Shown here one piece after another: positions 44,028 to 53,400 of a DNA stretch of 64,000 nt (the first letter of the stretch is position 1; every line of letters begins with the position of its first letter). Source of the stretch: Spirochaetales bacterium (GTDB lineage: Bacteria; Spirochaetota; Spirochaetia; JABMQR01); NCBI GenBank assembly GCA_018399255.1, contig JAGYPA010000010.1:25405-89404 (forward strand), given 5' to 3'. The notes under the pieces were generated by a model. That model ran no database searches. It was not told the DNA's origin and was given only the letters and a program-made list of their open reading frames with translations. The position numbers and the translations under genes are program-made.

Positions 44028-45381
44028 TGCCAGAAACCTGCGCGTCCTGATAATCGGTTCAGGAGCCCGCGAACATGCCATTGCCGCAGCCCTGCAGAGA
44101 TCGCCTTCCGCTCCAATGGTAAGCTGTCTCGGCAGCAGCGGGAATCCCGGAATTATGGATATCAGCCTGCAGACCGGCGGCGATTATATCATCGGATCAA
44201 TAACCTCCCCCAAGGAAGTCCTGGCCATAGCCAGGGAGACGGGGATCGGTCTTGCAGTCATCGGTCCCGAAGCCCCCCTGGAAACGGGTGCTGCCGATAG
44301 GCTCAGAACAGCCGGCATCCCCGTGCTGGGTCCCGACAAAGCTCAAGCCCGGATCGAAACCAGCAAATCGTATGCCCGGAATCTGATGCAGAGGGTAATC
44401 CCTGAAGCCTGTCCAGCTTATCAGGTTGTCACGGATATCGATGCCGCAGCAGCATTTCTCGCGGAGCTTGGCGATAACTTTGTGGTCAAGGCTGACGGTC
44501 TGACAGGCGGAAAAGGGGTAAAGGTTTCCGGAGACCACCTGAACAGCCGCCAGGAGGCGCTTGCCTACTGCCGGGAACTGCTCGAAGCAAAAAATGGCCT
44601 GGAGAAAAACACCTGCGTCATTGAGGAACGACTGGACGGCGAAGAATTCTCCCTCATGACCATAACAGACGGCAGAACCTGCCGCCACATGCCCCCGGTT
44701 CAGGACCACAAAAGAGTCTTTAACGGTGATCTGGGACCCAACACGGGCGGCATGGGCAGCTACACCGATGCCGATCACAGTCTTCCCTTTCTCGGAAAAG
44801 AGGATCTCCTGCAGGCCGGCCGCATGAATGAGCTGATAATTGAAGCCCTTGGCGCGGAACATGGTCATCCCTACAGGGGCATTCTCTACGGCGGTTTTAT
44901 GGCTTGTGCGCAGGGGGTAAAAGTTATTGAATTCAATGCCCGCTTCGGTGATCCGGAAGCCCTCAATCTGCTCACGCTGTTGGAAACTGATGCTGCGGAA
45001 CTCTTTTTCTCAGCAGCCTCCGGCACCCTTGACCGCATACCCGTCACCTTTGCCAGGAAAGCCTCAGTATGCAAATATGCGGTTCCCGAAGGATATCCGG
45101 AATCAGCTGTTCGCGGGACGGAAATCGAACTGGGAAATGCCGCTGAAACAGCTTCAATCTATCTGGGATCAGTAGATTTACGCGGGACCAGGCTGCTTGC
45201 CGGCGGTTCACGGACGGCAGCGGCAACGGCACTGGGAGAGAGTATCGAGGAGGCGGAAAGGGCTGCCGAAACGGCTGTCAGTGCTATATCGGGACAGCTT
45301 TTTCATCGGACCGATATCGGCACCCTGCCGCTGCTAGAGAAACGCATAGCCCATATGCGCCGATTACGGGGAGAGGCATGA
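44008..45381 (+). CDS. purD: Phosphoribosylamine-glycine ligase (GAR synthetase)
   Basis: A 457-residue ATP-grasp enzyme: RVLIIGSGAREHAIA near the N-terminus, VVKADGLTGGKGV, PVQDHKRVFNGDLGPNTGGMG and EFNARFGDPE. It makes GAR from phosphoribosylamine and glycine. ATG 44008 has GGAGG upstream and overlaps the purF end by 20 nt; the frame opens seven codons earlier without a site. The next start overlaps its stop (ATGA). Confidence 0.96.
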   Translation: MSTKHPDARNLRVLIIGSGAREHAIAAALQRSPSAPMVSCLGSSGNPGIMDISLQTGGDYIIGSITSPKEVLAIARETGIGLAVIGPEAPLETGAADRLRTAGIPVLGPDKAQARIETSKSYARNLMQRVIPEACPAYQVVTDIDAAAAFLAELGDNFVVKADGLTGGKGVKVSGDHLNSRQEALAYCRELLEAKNGLEKNTCVIEERLDGEEFSLMTITDGRTCRHMPPVQDHKRVFNGDLGPNTGGMGSYTDADHSLPFLGKEDLLQAGRMNELIIEALGAEHGHPYRGILYGGFMACAQGVKVIEFNARFGDPEALNLLTLLETDAAELFFSAASGTLDRIPVTFARKASVCKYAVPEGYPESAVRGTEIELGNAAETASIYLGSVDLRGTRLLAGGSRTAAATALGESIEEAERAAETAVSAISGQLFHRTDIGTLPLLEKRIAHMRRLRGEA

Positions 45382-46097
45382 GCGGTATCGTACTCCCTTC
45401 GGCATCTGAAGCATCTGCGGCATCTGCGGCATCCTCGACAGCTTCAGCACCGAAAGTGCGGATCGGTGTTCTGGGATCGACCCGCGGAACAGATCTCCAG
45501 GCTTTGCTGGATGCTGTCGCGGCTGAAACCCTGAATGCAGAGATATTGATGGTAATCTCCGACCGGCGACAGGCTTATATTCTGGAACGAGCCAGACATC
45601 ACAATATTCCGGCCCTCTGGATCTCTCCATATAACGACTCCGCTCCCGGACAGTCTCCCGCTGTGAATCGCTGCCGTATAACCCGCGAGCAGTATGACAG
45701 CGAAATCAGCAGCATTCTTACGGAATCCGGCGCCGAGATTGTACTGCTTATCGGCTGGATGCGGATTCTCTCCGCCCAATTCTGCCGCAAATGGGAAAAT
45801 CGAGTACTGAATGTCCACCCATCCCTCCTGCCCGATTTTGCCGGGGGAATGGACGGCGACGTACACCGGGCTGTAATCGATGCCGGCCGCAGAGAATCGG
45901 GCTGCACCGTCCATCTCGTCACTCCTGAACTTGACAGCGGACCGATTATCATCCAGAAACGGTGTCAGGTACTCTCTGAAGATACCCCGGAAACCCTGAA
46001 ACAGCGGATTCAAGCCCTGGAAGGAGAAGCCCTGATCGAAGCGGTCAGAAGCTTCCAGAAATACGGCAGATTTTCCACTCCTGCTGAAATTACCTGA
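45378..46097 (+). CDS. purN: Phosphoribosylglycinamide formyltransferase
   Basis: A 239-residue GAR transformylase. After a low-complexity Ala/Ser-rich N-terminus (residues 7-24) comes RIGVLGSTRGTDLQALLDA, then the catalytic Asn/His in VLNVHPSLLPDF and Asp in PELDSGPII. It uses 10-formyltetrahydrofolate. It overlaps purD by 4 nt (ATGA). The N-terminal extension is encoded by repeats of GCATCTGCG-like 9-mers (45401-45433) and is not part of the known fold, so its length may vary between strains. Confidence 0.94.
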   Translation: MSGIVLPSASEASAASAASSTASAPKVRIGVLGSTRGTDLQALLDAVAAETLNAEILMVISDRRQAYILERARHHNIPALWISPYNDSAPGQSPAVNRCRITREQYDSEISSILTESGAEIVLLIGWMRILSAQFCRKWENRVLNVHPSLLPDFAGGMDGDVHRAVIDAGRRESGCTVHLVTPELDSGPIIIQKRCQVLSEDTPETLKQRIQALEGEALIEAVRSFQKYGRFSTPAEIT

Positions 46098-46114
46098 AAT
46101 ACAAGGAGCATAGG

Positions 46115-47665
46115 ATGAATACAAAACCAATCAAGATTGGGCGAGCTCTTATTTCCGTATCGGACAAGACCGGACTGGCCGAATTTGCATCAGGTCTTGC
46201 TGAACGGGGCGTGGAAATACTCTCCACCGGCGGCACCTCCCGACTCCTGAGCGAACACTCGATCGCTGTGCGCGACGTATCCGATTATACCGGCTTCCCG
46301 GAAATGATGGACGGACGGGTCAAAACCCTCCACCCGCTCGTACACGGCGGCATCCTCGGGCTGCGGGACGAACATGCCGATATTGCCCGTGAGCACGGAA
46401 TCCAGTGGATAGATCTGGTGGTATGCAATCTCTACCCGTTTGAAGCAGCCATCAACAAACCCGGAACTGATATCGATACAGCCATAGAGAATATCGACAT
46501 CGGCGGCCCGACCATGATCCGGTCGGCAGCCAAGAACACCGGCTGGACGGCAGCAGTCACCAGTCCGTCAGCCTATGCCGGCATCCTCAAGGAACTTGAC
46601 GAAGAGGGCGGAATCACCTTTGAAACAAGACTTCAGCTCTGTGCCGCCGCATTCCGTCATACTGCCCAGTACGACGCCCTCATTCAGCAGTATCTTACCC
46701 GGGAGAAATTCCCCGAAGAGGTAACCCTCACCTACCGCAAGTACAGCAGTCTCCGCTACGGAGAAAACCCGCATCAGGATGCAGCAGCCTACAAAGCGAT
46801 ACTTCCCCCTTCCCGACGGGATTCCATGTCAATTCTCGATGCCCGGATTCTCAACGGCAAGCAGCTCTCCTACAACAATATCAACGATGCGTACGGTACC
46901 CTGGAAACGCTCCGTGAATTTGCTGAACCGGCCTGTGTGGTGGTCAAACATGCCAACCCCTGCGGAGCTGCGGCCGGAGAGGATATGTTCGATGCTGTCC
47001 GGCGAGCGTTCAATGCCGACAGTCTTTCCGCTTTCGGCGGAATCGTCGCTCTTAACCGCACCTGCACCCTCGATACTGCGGAATACTTCCGGGACATCTT
47101 TCTGGAAATCATCATTGCCCCCGATTATACTCCCGAAGCCCTGGAAGTGCTGCGGAAAAAGAAAAATCTCCGTGTTCTCGAAATCGGAGAGATCGAACCG
47201 CTCAACTCCACCCTGACGGTTAAGGCTGTTGGCGACGGCATCCTGCTTCAGGACAGAGATGTATCTGCCATCACCGAACCCGCCCTGCAGTATGTTACCG
47301 ACCGCAAACCGTCGGATAGTGAAGTTCAGGACATGCTCTTCGGATGGAAAGTTCTCAAGCATGTCAAGTCTAACGGCATCCTGACCGCCAGAAATATGAC
47401 AACCCTCGGCATCGGGCCCGGCCAGGTTTCCAGGGTAGATGCAGTAAAGATAGCCCTGAGAAAATCGGTTTCAACTGAGGGTGCTGTACTGGCCTCCGAT
47501 GCTTTTTTCCCTTTCCGCGACAGCATCGACGCGTTGGCTGATACGGGAATTGCGGCTGTAATCCAGCCCGGCGGGTCGGTAAGGGATACGGAAGTTATTG
47601 CCGCCTGTAACGAGCACGGCATTGCCATGGTATTTACCGGAGTCCGCTGCTTTAACCACGGATAG
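46115..47665 (+). CDS. purH: Bifunctional AICAR formyltransferase/IMP cyclohydrolase
   Basis: A 516-residue PurH. The N-terminal IMPCH domain has ISVSDKTGLAEFA, STGGTSRLL and GRVKTLHPLVHGGIL. The AICARFT domain has RYGENPHQDAA, KHANPCGAA and ASDAFFPFRDSID. It performs the last two steps to IMP. AAGGAG lies before the ATG; it is the last gene of the operon. With PurL, M, Q, C, E, F, D and N all steps except PurB (adenylosuccinate lyase) are covered. Confidence 0.97.
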   Translation: MNTKPIKIGRALISVSDKTGLAEFASGLAERGVEILSTGGTSRLLSEHSIAVRDVSDYTGFPEMMDGRVKTLHPLVHGGILGLRDEHADIAREHGIQWIDLVVCNLYPFEAAINKPGTDIDTAIENIDIGGPTMIRSAAKNTGWTAAVTSPSAYAGILKELDEEGGITFETRLQLCAAAFRHTAQYDALIQQYLTREKFPEEVTLTYRKYSSLRYGENPHQDAAAYKAILPPSRRDSMSILDARILNGKQLSYNNINDAYGTLETLREFAEPACVVVKHANPCGAAAGEDMFDAVRRAFNADSLSAFGGIVALNRTCTLDTAEYFRDIFLEIIIAPDYTPEALEVLRKKKNLRVLEIGEIEPLNSTLTVKAVGDGILLQDRDVSAITEPALQYVTDRKPSDSEVQDMLFGWKVLKHVKSNGILTARNMTTLGIGPGQVSRVDAVKIALRKSVSTEGAVLASDAFFPFRDSIDALADTGIAAVIQPGGSVRDTEVIAACNEHGIAMVFTGVRCFNHG

Positions 47666-47673
47666 AAAACACG

Positions 47674-47690
47674 CTCATAATGAGTTTTTT
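47674..47690 (+). terminator. Weak intrinsic terminator after purH
   Basis: CTCA-TAA-TGAG (47674-47684) followed by six T. The stem is only 4 bp, so termination may be partial. Confidence 0.4.
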
Positions 47691-47730
47691 GTTAAATTTA
47701 CCCATTCTCATGCTTGAAGCAAGGAAAAAT

Positions 47731-47759
47731 TTGCCCAATCGGGAAAAATCTGTTATAGT
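47731..47759 (+). promoter_or_regulatory. Promoter of the KamA-family gene
   Basis: TTGCCC at 47731-47736, 17-bp spacer, TATAGT at 47754-47759. Predicted start about 47766, giving a leader of roughly 360 nt. Confidence 0.55.
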
Positions 47760-47813
47760 ATAGATACCGGACAACAAAAGAGCCGGAACACCCATCCTTT
47801 TTAACGTAGTGTG

Positions 47814-47854
47814 GAGGCAATTTCAAAATACTTCGTATTTTCAGGAAATTGCCT
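47814..47854 (+). repeat. Leader palindromic element, copy 3
   Basis: The most symmetrical copy: GGCAATTTC and GGAAATTGCC flank AAAATAC-TTC-GTATTTT, followed by TTTT, so it also looks like a weak terminator hairpin. It lies about 50 nt into the KamA-family leader. Confidence 0.75.
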
Positions 47855-48129
47855 TTTAAACTTTTTATTTGTGACAGGCCCTTGTCAGGTTACCGGCCGA
47901 ACCTGTCTGTAACGCCTGTCTCTGTTGGGATTTTCATCGATATACCAACCAGCTTGTTTACGCAGTGGTACAGTTCAGCAGATGGGATTCCTGTCTTCAG
48001 CCGCCATCTTCATGAAGCGGATGCATCGGTGACCCCCGAGCAGCAATCCGCCTAAGCGGCCCTCTCAAGCGGCCGCTTTCCGGCAGCAGCTGACCGGTGC
48101 ATATATTTTACTAAAAAGAGGTGATGATT
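47855..48129 (+). promoter_or_regulatory. Long structured leader of the KamA-family gene
   Basis: No gene found. A nested structure spans 47873-47920: outer GACAGGC/GCCTGTC and inner GTCAGGTT/AACCTGTC (one mismatch) around ACCGGCCG. A second strong stem, AAGCGGCC (48054-48061) with GGCCGCTT (48071-48078), ends in a short T-run about 50 nt before the start codon. This is riboswitch-like, but the lysine-riboswitch core is not recognisable. Confidence 0.45.
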
Positions 48130-50415
48130 GTGATAAAGAACCAGAACAGAATCCGGGAACTCATAACGGCGATATTGCAGGAAAACCCCATATACGCAGA
48201 AATTCTCAAAGATCCGGAACTCAGTCCCCAGGAAAGCCTGGACAAAATCCGGGAACGGGTGCGTTCACAGCTGCAGGAGCACCCGAAAGCCCTTGCCTAT
48301 TACACCGGCGAAGAGAGCGGAGAGAAGGCCTTTTTCAAATTATCCTGGCGAGATTTTGCCTTCATCCGACTGCTTGACTACCTCGAGCATGAGGGAGAAG
48401 CCTATCCCGATCTCAACCTGAATGGAGAGACCGTTGTTACCCGTCCGTTCTCTATTCTGCGCGAAGCTGCCTTAGGTAAGGAAATCAGCGGGAGTGCCGA
48501 TCTTTTCGAAGATCTTCTCCATCTGCTTCGCCAACTCAATGGAACAGAGAGACCTTCCATCCCCAGCCGCCAGCAGGTTTTCGACTGGATGGCCCGCAAT
48601 CCTTCAGGCCTTGACGCGGTGGTTATTGAGCGCCGCAGCCGCAGCCGCGAACGAATCACCAGCCTGCTGGTAGAAAAGCTGCAGGAGAAAGCTCGCCAAA
48701 GTAAAAACCAGCCCGTCCGTTCCCGTTTTACGGTCGAACCCGGATTAAGCGATGAGGAGGTCAGAAAAAAAGTCGATACATGGTGGGATAATGACCTCTT
48801 CCATCTGGAACATGCCGTGAAAAGCACCGATGAGCTCCAGCGGTACCTGGCAGACAGTCTTTCGGAGGCAACCGTTGATATGATGAAGCGGGCTGAGGAA
48901 AAAAACATACCGATTTTCGTTACTCCGTTCTTCCTCTCACTGCTGGATATTGAACCCGGTGAGGAAACAGGCTATGCAGATCTGGCAATCCGGGATTATG
49001 TCCTCTATTCCAATGAGCTGGTTGAAGAATTCGGTTCCATCCGGGCCTGGGAGATGGAGGATATTGCGGAACCCGGCAAACCGAATGCAGCCGGATGGAT
49101 TCTGCCTTCACATAATATCCATCGCAGATATCCCAATGTAGCCATATTCATCCCCTCAACCATGGGCAGGGCCTGCGGAGGCTTATGTTCCTACTGCCAG
49201 CGAATGTACGACTTCCAGAACGGCCGCTTCAACTTCAACCTGGAAAAACTGCGGCCTGCCAAATCATGGAACTTCCGGCTGCGCGATCTGATGGACTACT
49301 TCGAAAACGACTCCCAGCTGCAGGACATCCTCATAACCGGCGGTGATGCCATGATGAGCTCGGTATCCTCCCTGGAAAACATACTTGATGAAGTCTATGA
49401 AATGGCAAAACGCAAAAGCGCTGCCAACGAACTTCGGCCTGACGGGGAAAAATACGCCGAGATTGTCCGGGTCCGGCTCGGAACGAAGATCCCCGTCTAT
49501 CTTCCCCAGCGCATCAGTGAAAAACGGATAGCCGTCCTGAAAAAATTCCGTGAAAAGGCATCGGAAATCGGCATCAGACAGTTCATCATCCAGACCCACT
49601 TTTCCACGGCTATGGAGGTAACCCCAGAAGCCGCTGCTGCCGTCGGGCGCCTGCTTGCCGCAGGATGGACGGTAACCAACCAGGAAGTCTTCACCGTCGC
49701 CGCATCGAGAAGGGGACACACCGCAAAACTCCGTAAAGTCCTTAACGATATCGGCGTACTGCCCTATTATACCTTTACCGTAAAGGGATATCGGGAAAAT
49801 GCCCATAACTTTGCCAATAACTCGCGCTCGATCCAGGAACAGATAGAAGAGAAATCGATCGGTCGGGTCGATCCCAAATACTACAGCAAAATCAGAAGCT
49901 TCATGAAGAGCCCCGAACTCATGCAGGAACAGATTGATGAGATACGGGCGGCTGAGGAAATTCCATTTCTCTCAACCGACAGAAATACGATCAACCTTCC
50001 CGGAGTGGGTAAAAGCAACACCTATCGGACTATTGGAATCACCGATGACGGCAGACGCATCCTGGCCTTCCAGCAGGATCACAGCCGCCCGCACAGTCCC
50101 ATTATCGATACCATGGACAATGTCATCATTATAGAGAGCAAATCGATAGCCCGGTACCTGCGCCAGCTTGAAGAGGCAGGCGAAAACCCGGCCGATTACG
50201 AAAGCATCTGGGGCTACTCAGCAGGATACATAGAATCGAGAATGCCGATTTATGAGTATCCGGGATACCAGTTTACTGTAACCGACGAGTTTACAAACCT
50301 CGAACTTCCAGAACCTGCTCCCCTGCCCCTGCACGCAGAAAAACCTGAAGATACTGATGATCATGTTATCGAGGCAGCCCGGGCTTTCACACCCCACAGG
50401 AAACAGTCAGGCTGA
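48130..50415 (+). CDS. KamA-family radical SAM protein (lysine 2,3-aminomutase-like, extended)
   Basis: About 761 residues, much longer than lysine 2,3-aminomutase (about 416). The radical SAM motif CGGLCSYC lies near residues 348-355, with ILITGGDAMM and RLGTKIPVYLPQRI downstream. NLPGVGKSN near residue 628 matches the PLP-lysine position of aminomutases. About 270 N-terminal residues are helical and unassigned. It probably moves an amino group, but the substrate is unknown. GTG 48130 lies 8 nt after AGAGG; the upstream ATG and GTG at 48124 and 48121 are too close to that site. Confidence 0.83.
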   Translation: MIKNQNRIRELITAILQENPIYAEILKDPELSPQESLDKIRERVRSQLQEHPKALAYYTGEESGEKAFFKLSWRDFAFIRLLDYLEHEGEAYPDLNLNGETVVTRPFSILREAALGKEISGSADLFEDLLHLLRQLNGTERPSIPSRQQVFDWMARNPSGLDAVVIERRSRSRERITSLLVEKLQEKARQSKNQPVRSRFTVEPGLSDEEVRKKVDTWWDNDLFHLEHAVKSTDELQRYLADSLSEATVDMMKRAEEKNIPIFVTPFFLSLLDIEPGEETGYADLAIRDYVLYSNELVEEFGSIRAWEMEDIAEPGKPNAAGWILPSHNIHRRYPNVAIFIPSTMGRACGGLCSYCQRMYDFQNGRFNFNLEKLRPAKSWNFRLRDLMDYFENDSQLQDILITGGDAMMSSVSSLENILDEVYEMAKRKSAANELRPDGEKYAEIVRVRLGTKIPVYLPQRISEKRIAVLKKFREKASEIGIRQFIIQTHFSTAMEVTPEAAAAVGRLLAAGWTVTNQEVFTVAASRRGHTAKLRKVLNDIGVLPYYTFTVKGYRENAHNFANNSRSIQEQIEEKSIGRVDPKYYSKIRSFMKSPELMQEQIDEIRAAEEIPFLSTDRNTINLPGVGKSNTYRTIGITDDGRRILAFQQDHSRPHSPIIDTMDNVIIIESKSIARYLRQLEEAGENPADYESIWGYSAGYIESRMPIYEYPGYQFTVTDEFTNLELPEPAPLPLHAEKPEDTDDHVIEAARAFTPHRKQSG

Positions 50416-50433
50416 AACCGGCCTGAACCGGTT
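50416..50433. other. Hairpin between convergent genes
   Basis: AACCGG, 6-nt loop, CCGGTT. No T-tract on either strand; possible transcript end structure for the KamA-family gene. Confidence 0.35.
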
Positions 50434-50485
50434 GGAAGCAGAGTGAAACTGCAGCAGAGTAACGGTGGCGCAGCAGAAACCGGGT

Positions 50486-53400
50486 TTACAGCCCGCTGAT
50501 AAGCGGCACCTTTGCAGAAGGCCTTGCAGCAAGGGCACGCTCTCTCTGCTTCAGTCCGTCCACGATAAATTCCATCCGGTTGGCCACATTCACCTCGCTC
50601 ATACCCGAATCCATATCCAGAAAGAGGAGATTGAGATCCGGATAGAGATCCTTCATCTTCCGCTCTATTCCCCGTGCTATCACATGATTCGCGATGCAGC
50701 CGAAAGGCTGAAGGCAGACGATCGTGTTAACCCCCTCCTCAGCAAACGTTGCAATATCCCCGGCCAGCAGCCAGGTCTCCCCGAACTGATTGATCAAGTC
50801 TATTACCAGCGAAGCTTTTGCAGCCATTTTGCTGATAGGATGAAAAGGAGTCAGCTTGCCGTTAAAATGATCCATAGCCGAATTAGCCTGACTGAAAAGA
50901 CGGTTTACAAACCTTTCAGCCCTGCTGAGCAGATGAATTACCGCATATTTGACCTTTTCAATATTATTCCTGGCATTGTAGGGGGTCGACATCAGGGGGA
51001 TAAGAAAAAAGTCGATGAGCGGAGGCACTTCCGGCTGAATCCCGCGGCTGATGAGCCAGTCGGCAGTATGGAGATTCCCGAAGGGATTGAACTTGACATA
51101 AATCTCCCCAACTATTCCCACCTTCGGCCTCGAGGAATGATCCATCGGAAGCCGGTTGAATTCATCCACCGCCTGATGGATCAGTTTGAACATATTTTTT
51201 CTCGCCCGATGATGAATCATGGTCTTGCCCAGCTCGATGTATTTGTTCACCAGCAGCATGGCCGAACCCTTCTTAATCTCCCTGACAGAGGCATAATAGT
51301 AGAGCTTTGCCATCACATCCCCGAAAATCAGCCCATAGAGGGCAGTCATGGCAAACGGAAGCGTGCGGACCCTGAATCCCGGCTGTTCATTCATTGAACG
51401 CTTGCCCCGGGTAGTAGTGGAGGCCGTCACCACCGGGATGGTGTCATACCCGGCCTTCAGCAGAGCCCGTTTAAGCAGCGAGACATAGCTCGATGCCCGA
51501 CACTGGCCCCCCGTCTGGGTCAGACCCACCGCAACCTGCGTCAGATCATACCTCCCGCTGCGCAGCGCCTTCAGAATATCACCGATAACAATGGTTGCCG
51601 GATAGCAGATATCATTATTGGAATACCGCAGTCCCAGCTCAATGCTCTCACGATCTCCCATCGGCAGAATTTCAATTTTGTAGCCCTGATGCCGGTAGGC
51701 AGCTATGATAAAATCGGTATAGAAGGGGGAAAACTGCGGGGCCAGAACAGTCAGCTGCTTGTCCCGTTTACCGAAAATCCGGGTCTCCAGCCTGGGAATT
51801 CTCTCCAGCGGACTTTGCGGCGGCTTGAGCTTGAGCGACTCTATCAGCGAGCGGATTCTGAGACGTACGGATCCGGGGCTGGTCATCTCATCGATCTTGA
51901 TCAGCGTCGGATTTTTCCCGTACTCGTTCAAAATCGACTTGACTTCGTCGGTCGTGAGCGCATCCGGGCCGCAGCCGAAAGAGTTGAGCTGGATCAGTTC
52001 AATATGCTTATGGCGTCCGGCATAGTGGGCTGCATGAAAAAGCCGGTTATGAAGCGTCCACTGGGTGAGCACATGCACTTTCGGCAGCAAATCCCGGGCG
52101 GGCCGGGGCACGGAATCCTCGGTTATTACATCAAACCCCAGATCGCTGATTATCGAAGGAATCTTCATATTTACCAAGGCATCCATATGATACGGCCGCC
52201 CGGCCAGCAGAATAACCCGCCGGTCTTCCTTTACCGCATTGGCTATAATCCTCGCCGCCTCCTCCCGTACAAGCCGGCGGTACTCCTTCTGAACCCTGAC
52301 AGCCTTCCTGACAGCCGGATCGATGAGTTCACGCAGTATGCCGATTGAAAGCAGGTAATCGGTACAGGCCTTTCGCAGCAGTCCCCGATCGTGAAAACTG
52401 ACTGGCGGAGCATCAAACGGTATGCCGTAGGTGCCCTCGGGATTGATGGAAGACTCAATAACCTGGGGATAACCGGTAACTATCGGACAGTTATACTTAT
52501 TAATTACATTGCTGTACTCGTTGGCAGTATACCGGACTTTCGGATAGAAGATGCGGTCCACCTTTTTTTCTGCCAGATTGATAATATGACCGTTGGTGAT
52601 TTTCGCCGGGAAGCAGATATTTTCCGACATGACCGAACTGTAGCCTTTTTCCGCCAGCCCCAGAGTTGAGACATCGGAAAGAACCACTTCACAGCCGACC
52701 TCAGTGAACAGCGTTGCCCAGAAGGGGTAATCCTCCCACATATTCAGTACCCGGGGAATCCCGATGCGGAGTCCAGGTGCTATCAGCTCAGGCTTTGCCG
52801 GTCGATTAAACAGCAGTTCCCGCTTGAAGGCCGCCAGATTCTCCCCCTTACGCGTTCCCGCCGGCTGATTGCTGAAAACCTTCTCACATTTATTACCGGT
52901 AAAAAAGCGCTGCACCCGGCCGTCGAAATTCAGTCTCCCGGAATTCAGTCTCCCCGGATAAGAAAGTATCGTTATCTCACAGGAATTCTCACACCCCCGG
53001 CAGACTGCGGTCTTTTTTTCATAGTTAAGGGCTGTCCTCAGATCCTCCCATGCGGGAAACGTAGATGTCTCCGGTTTCTGGAGATAGGCATCCCTGGCCA
53101 TCAGCGCCGCTCCCCAGGCACCCATAAGTTCTGCCCTGTCCGGTCTTATAACACTGCGGCCGGTAACCAGCTCCATGGCCCGCAGCACTGCCGGATTACG
53201 AAAAGTACCCCCCTGCACAACAATATTGGGCCCAAGCACAGCAAAATCGGTAATCTTAAGAACCTTGTTCAGGCAGTTCCTGATCACAGAATAGGCAAGA
53301 CCAGCTGATATATCACCTATCTCCCCGCCTTCCCTCAGAACCTGCTTTACTTTGGAATTCATGAAAACCGTGCACCGCGAACCAAGATCATGAGGTTCGG

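Noticed and set aside
47849..48055. 68-codon frame (TTG start) in the KamA-family leader
   Set aside because: No credible start codon or ribosome-binding site, the frame runs through two hairpins, and no family resemblance.
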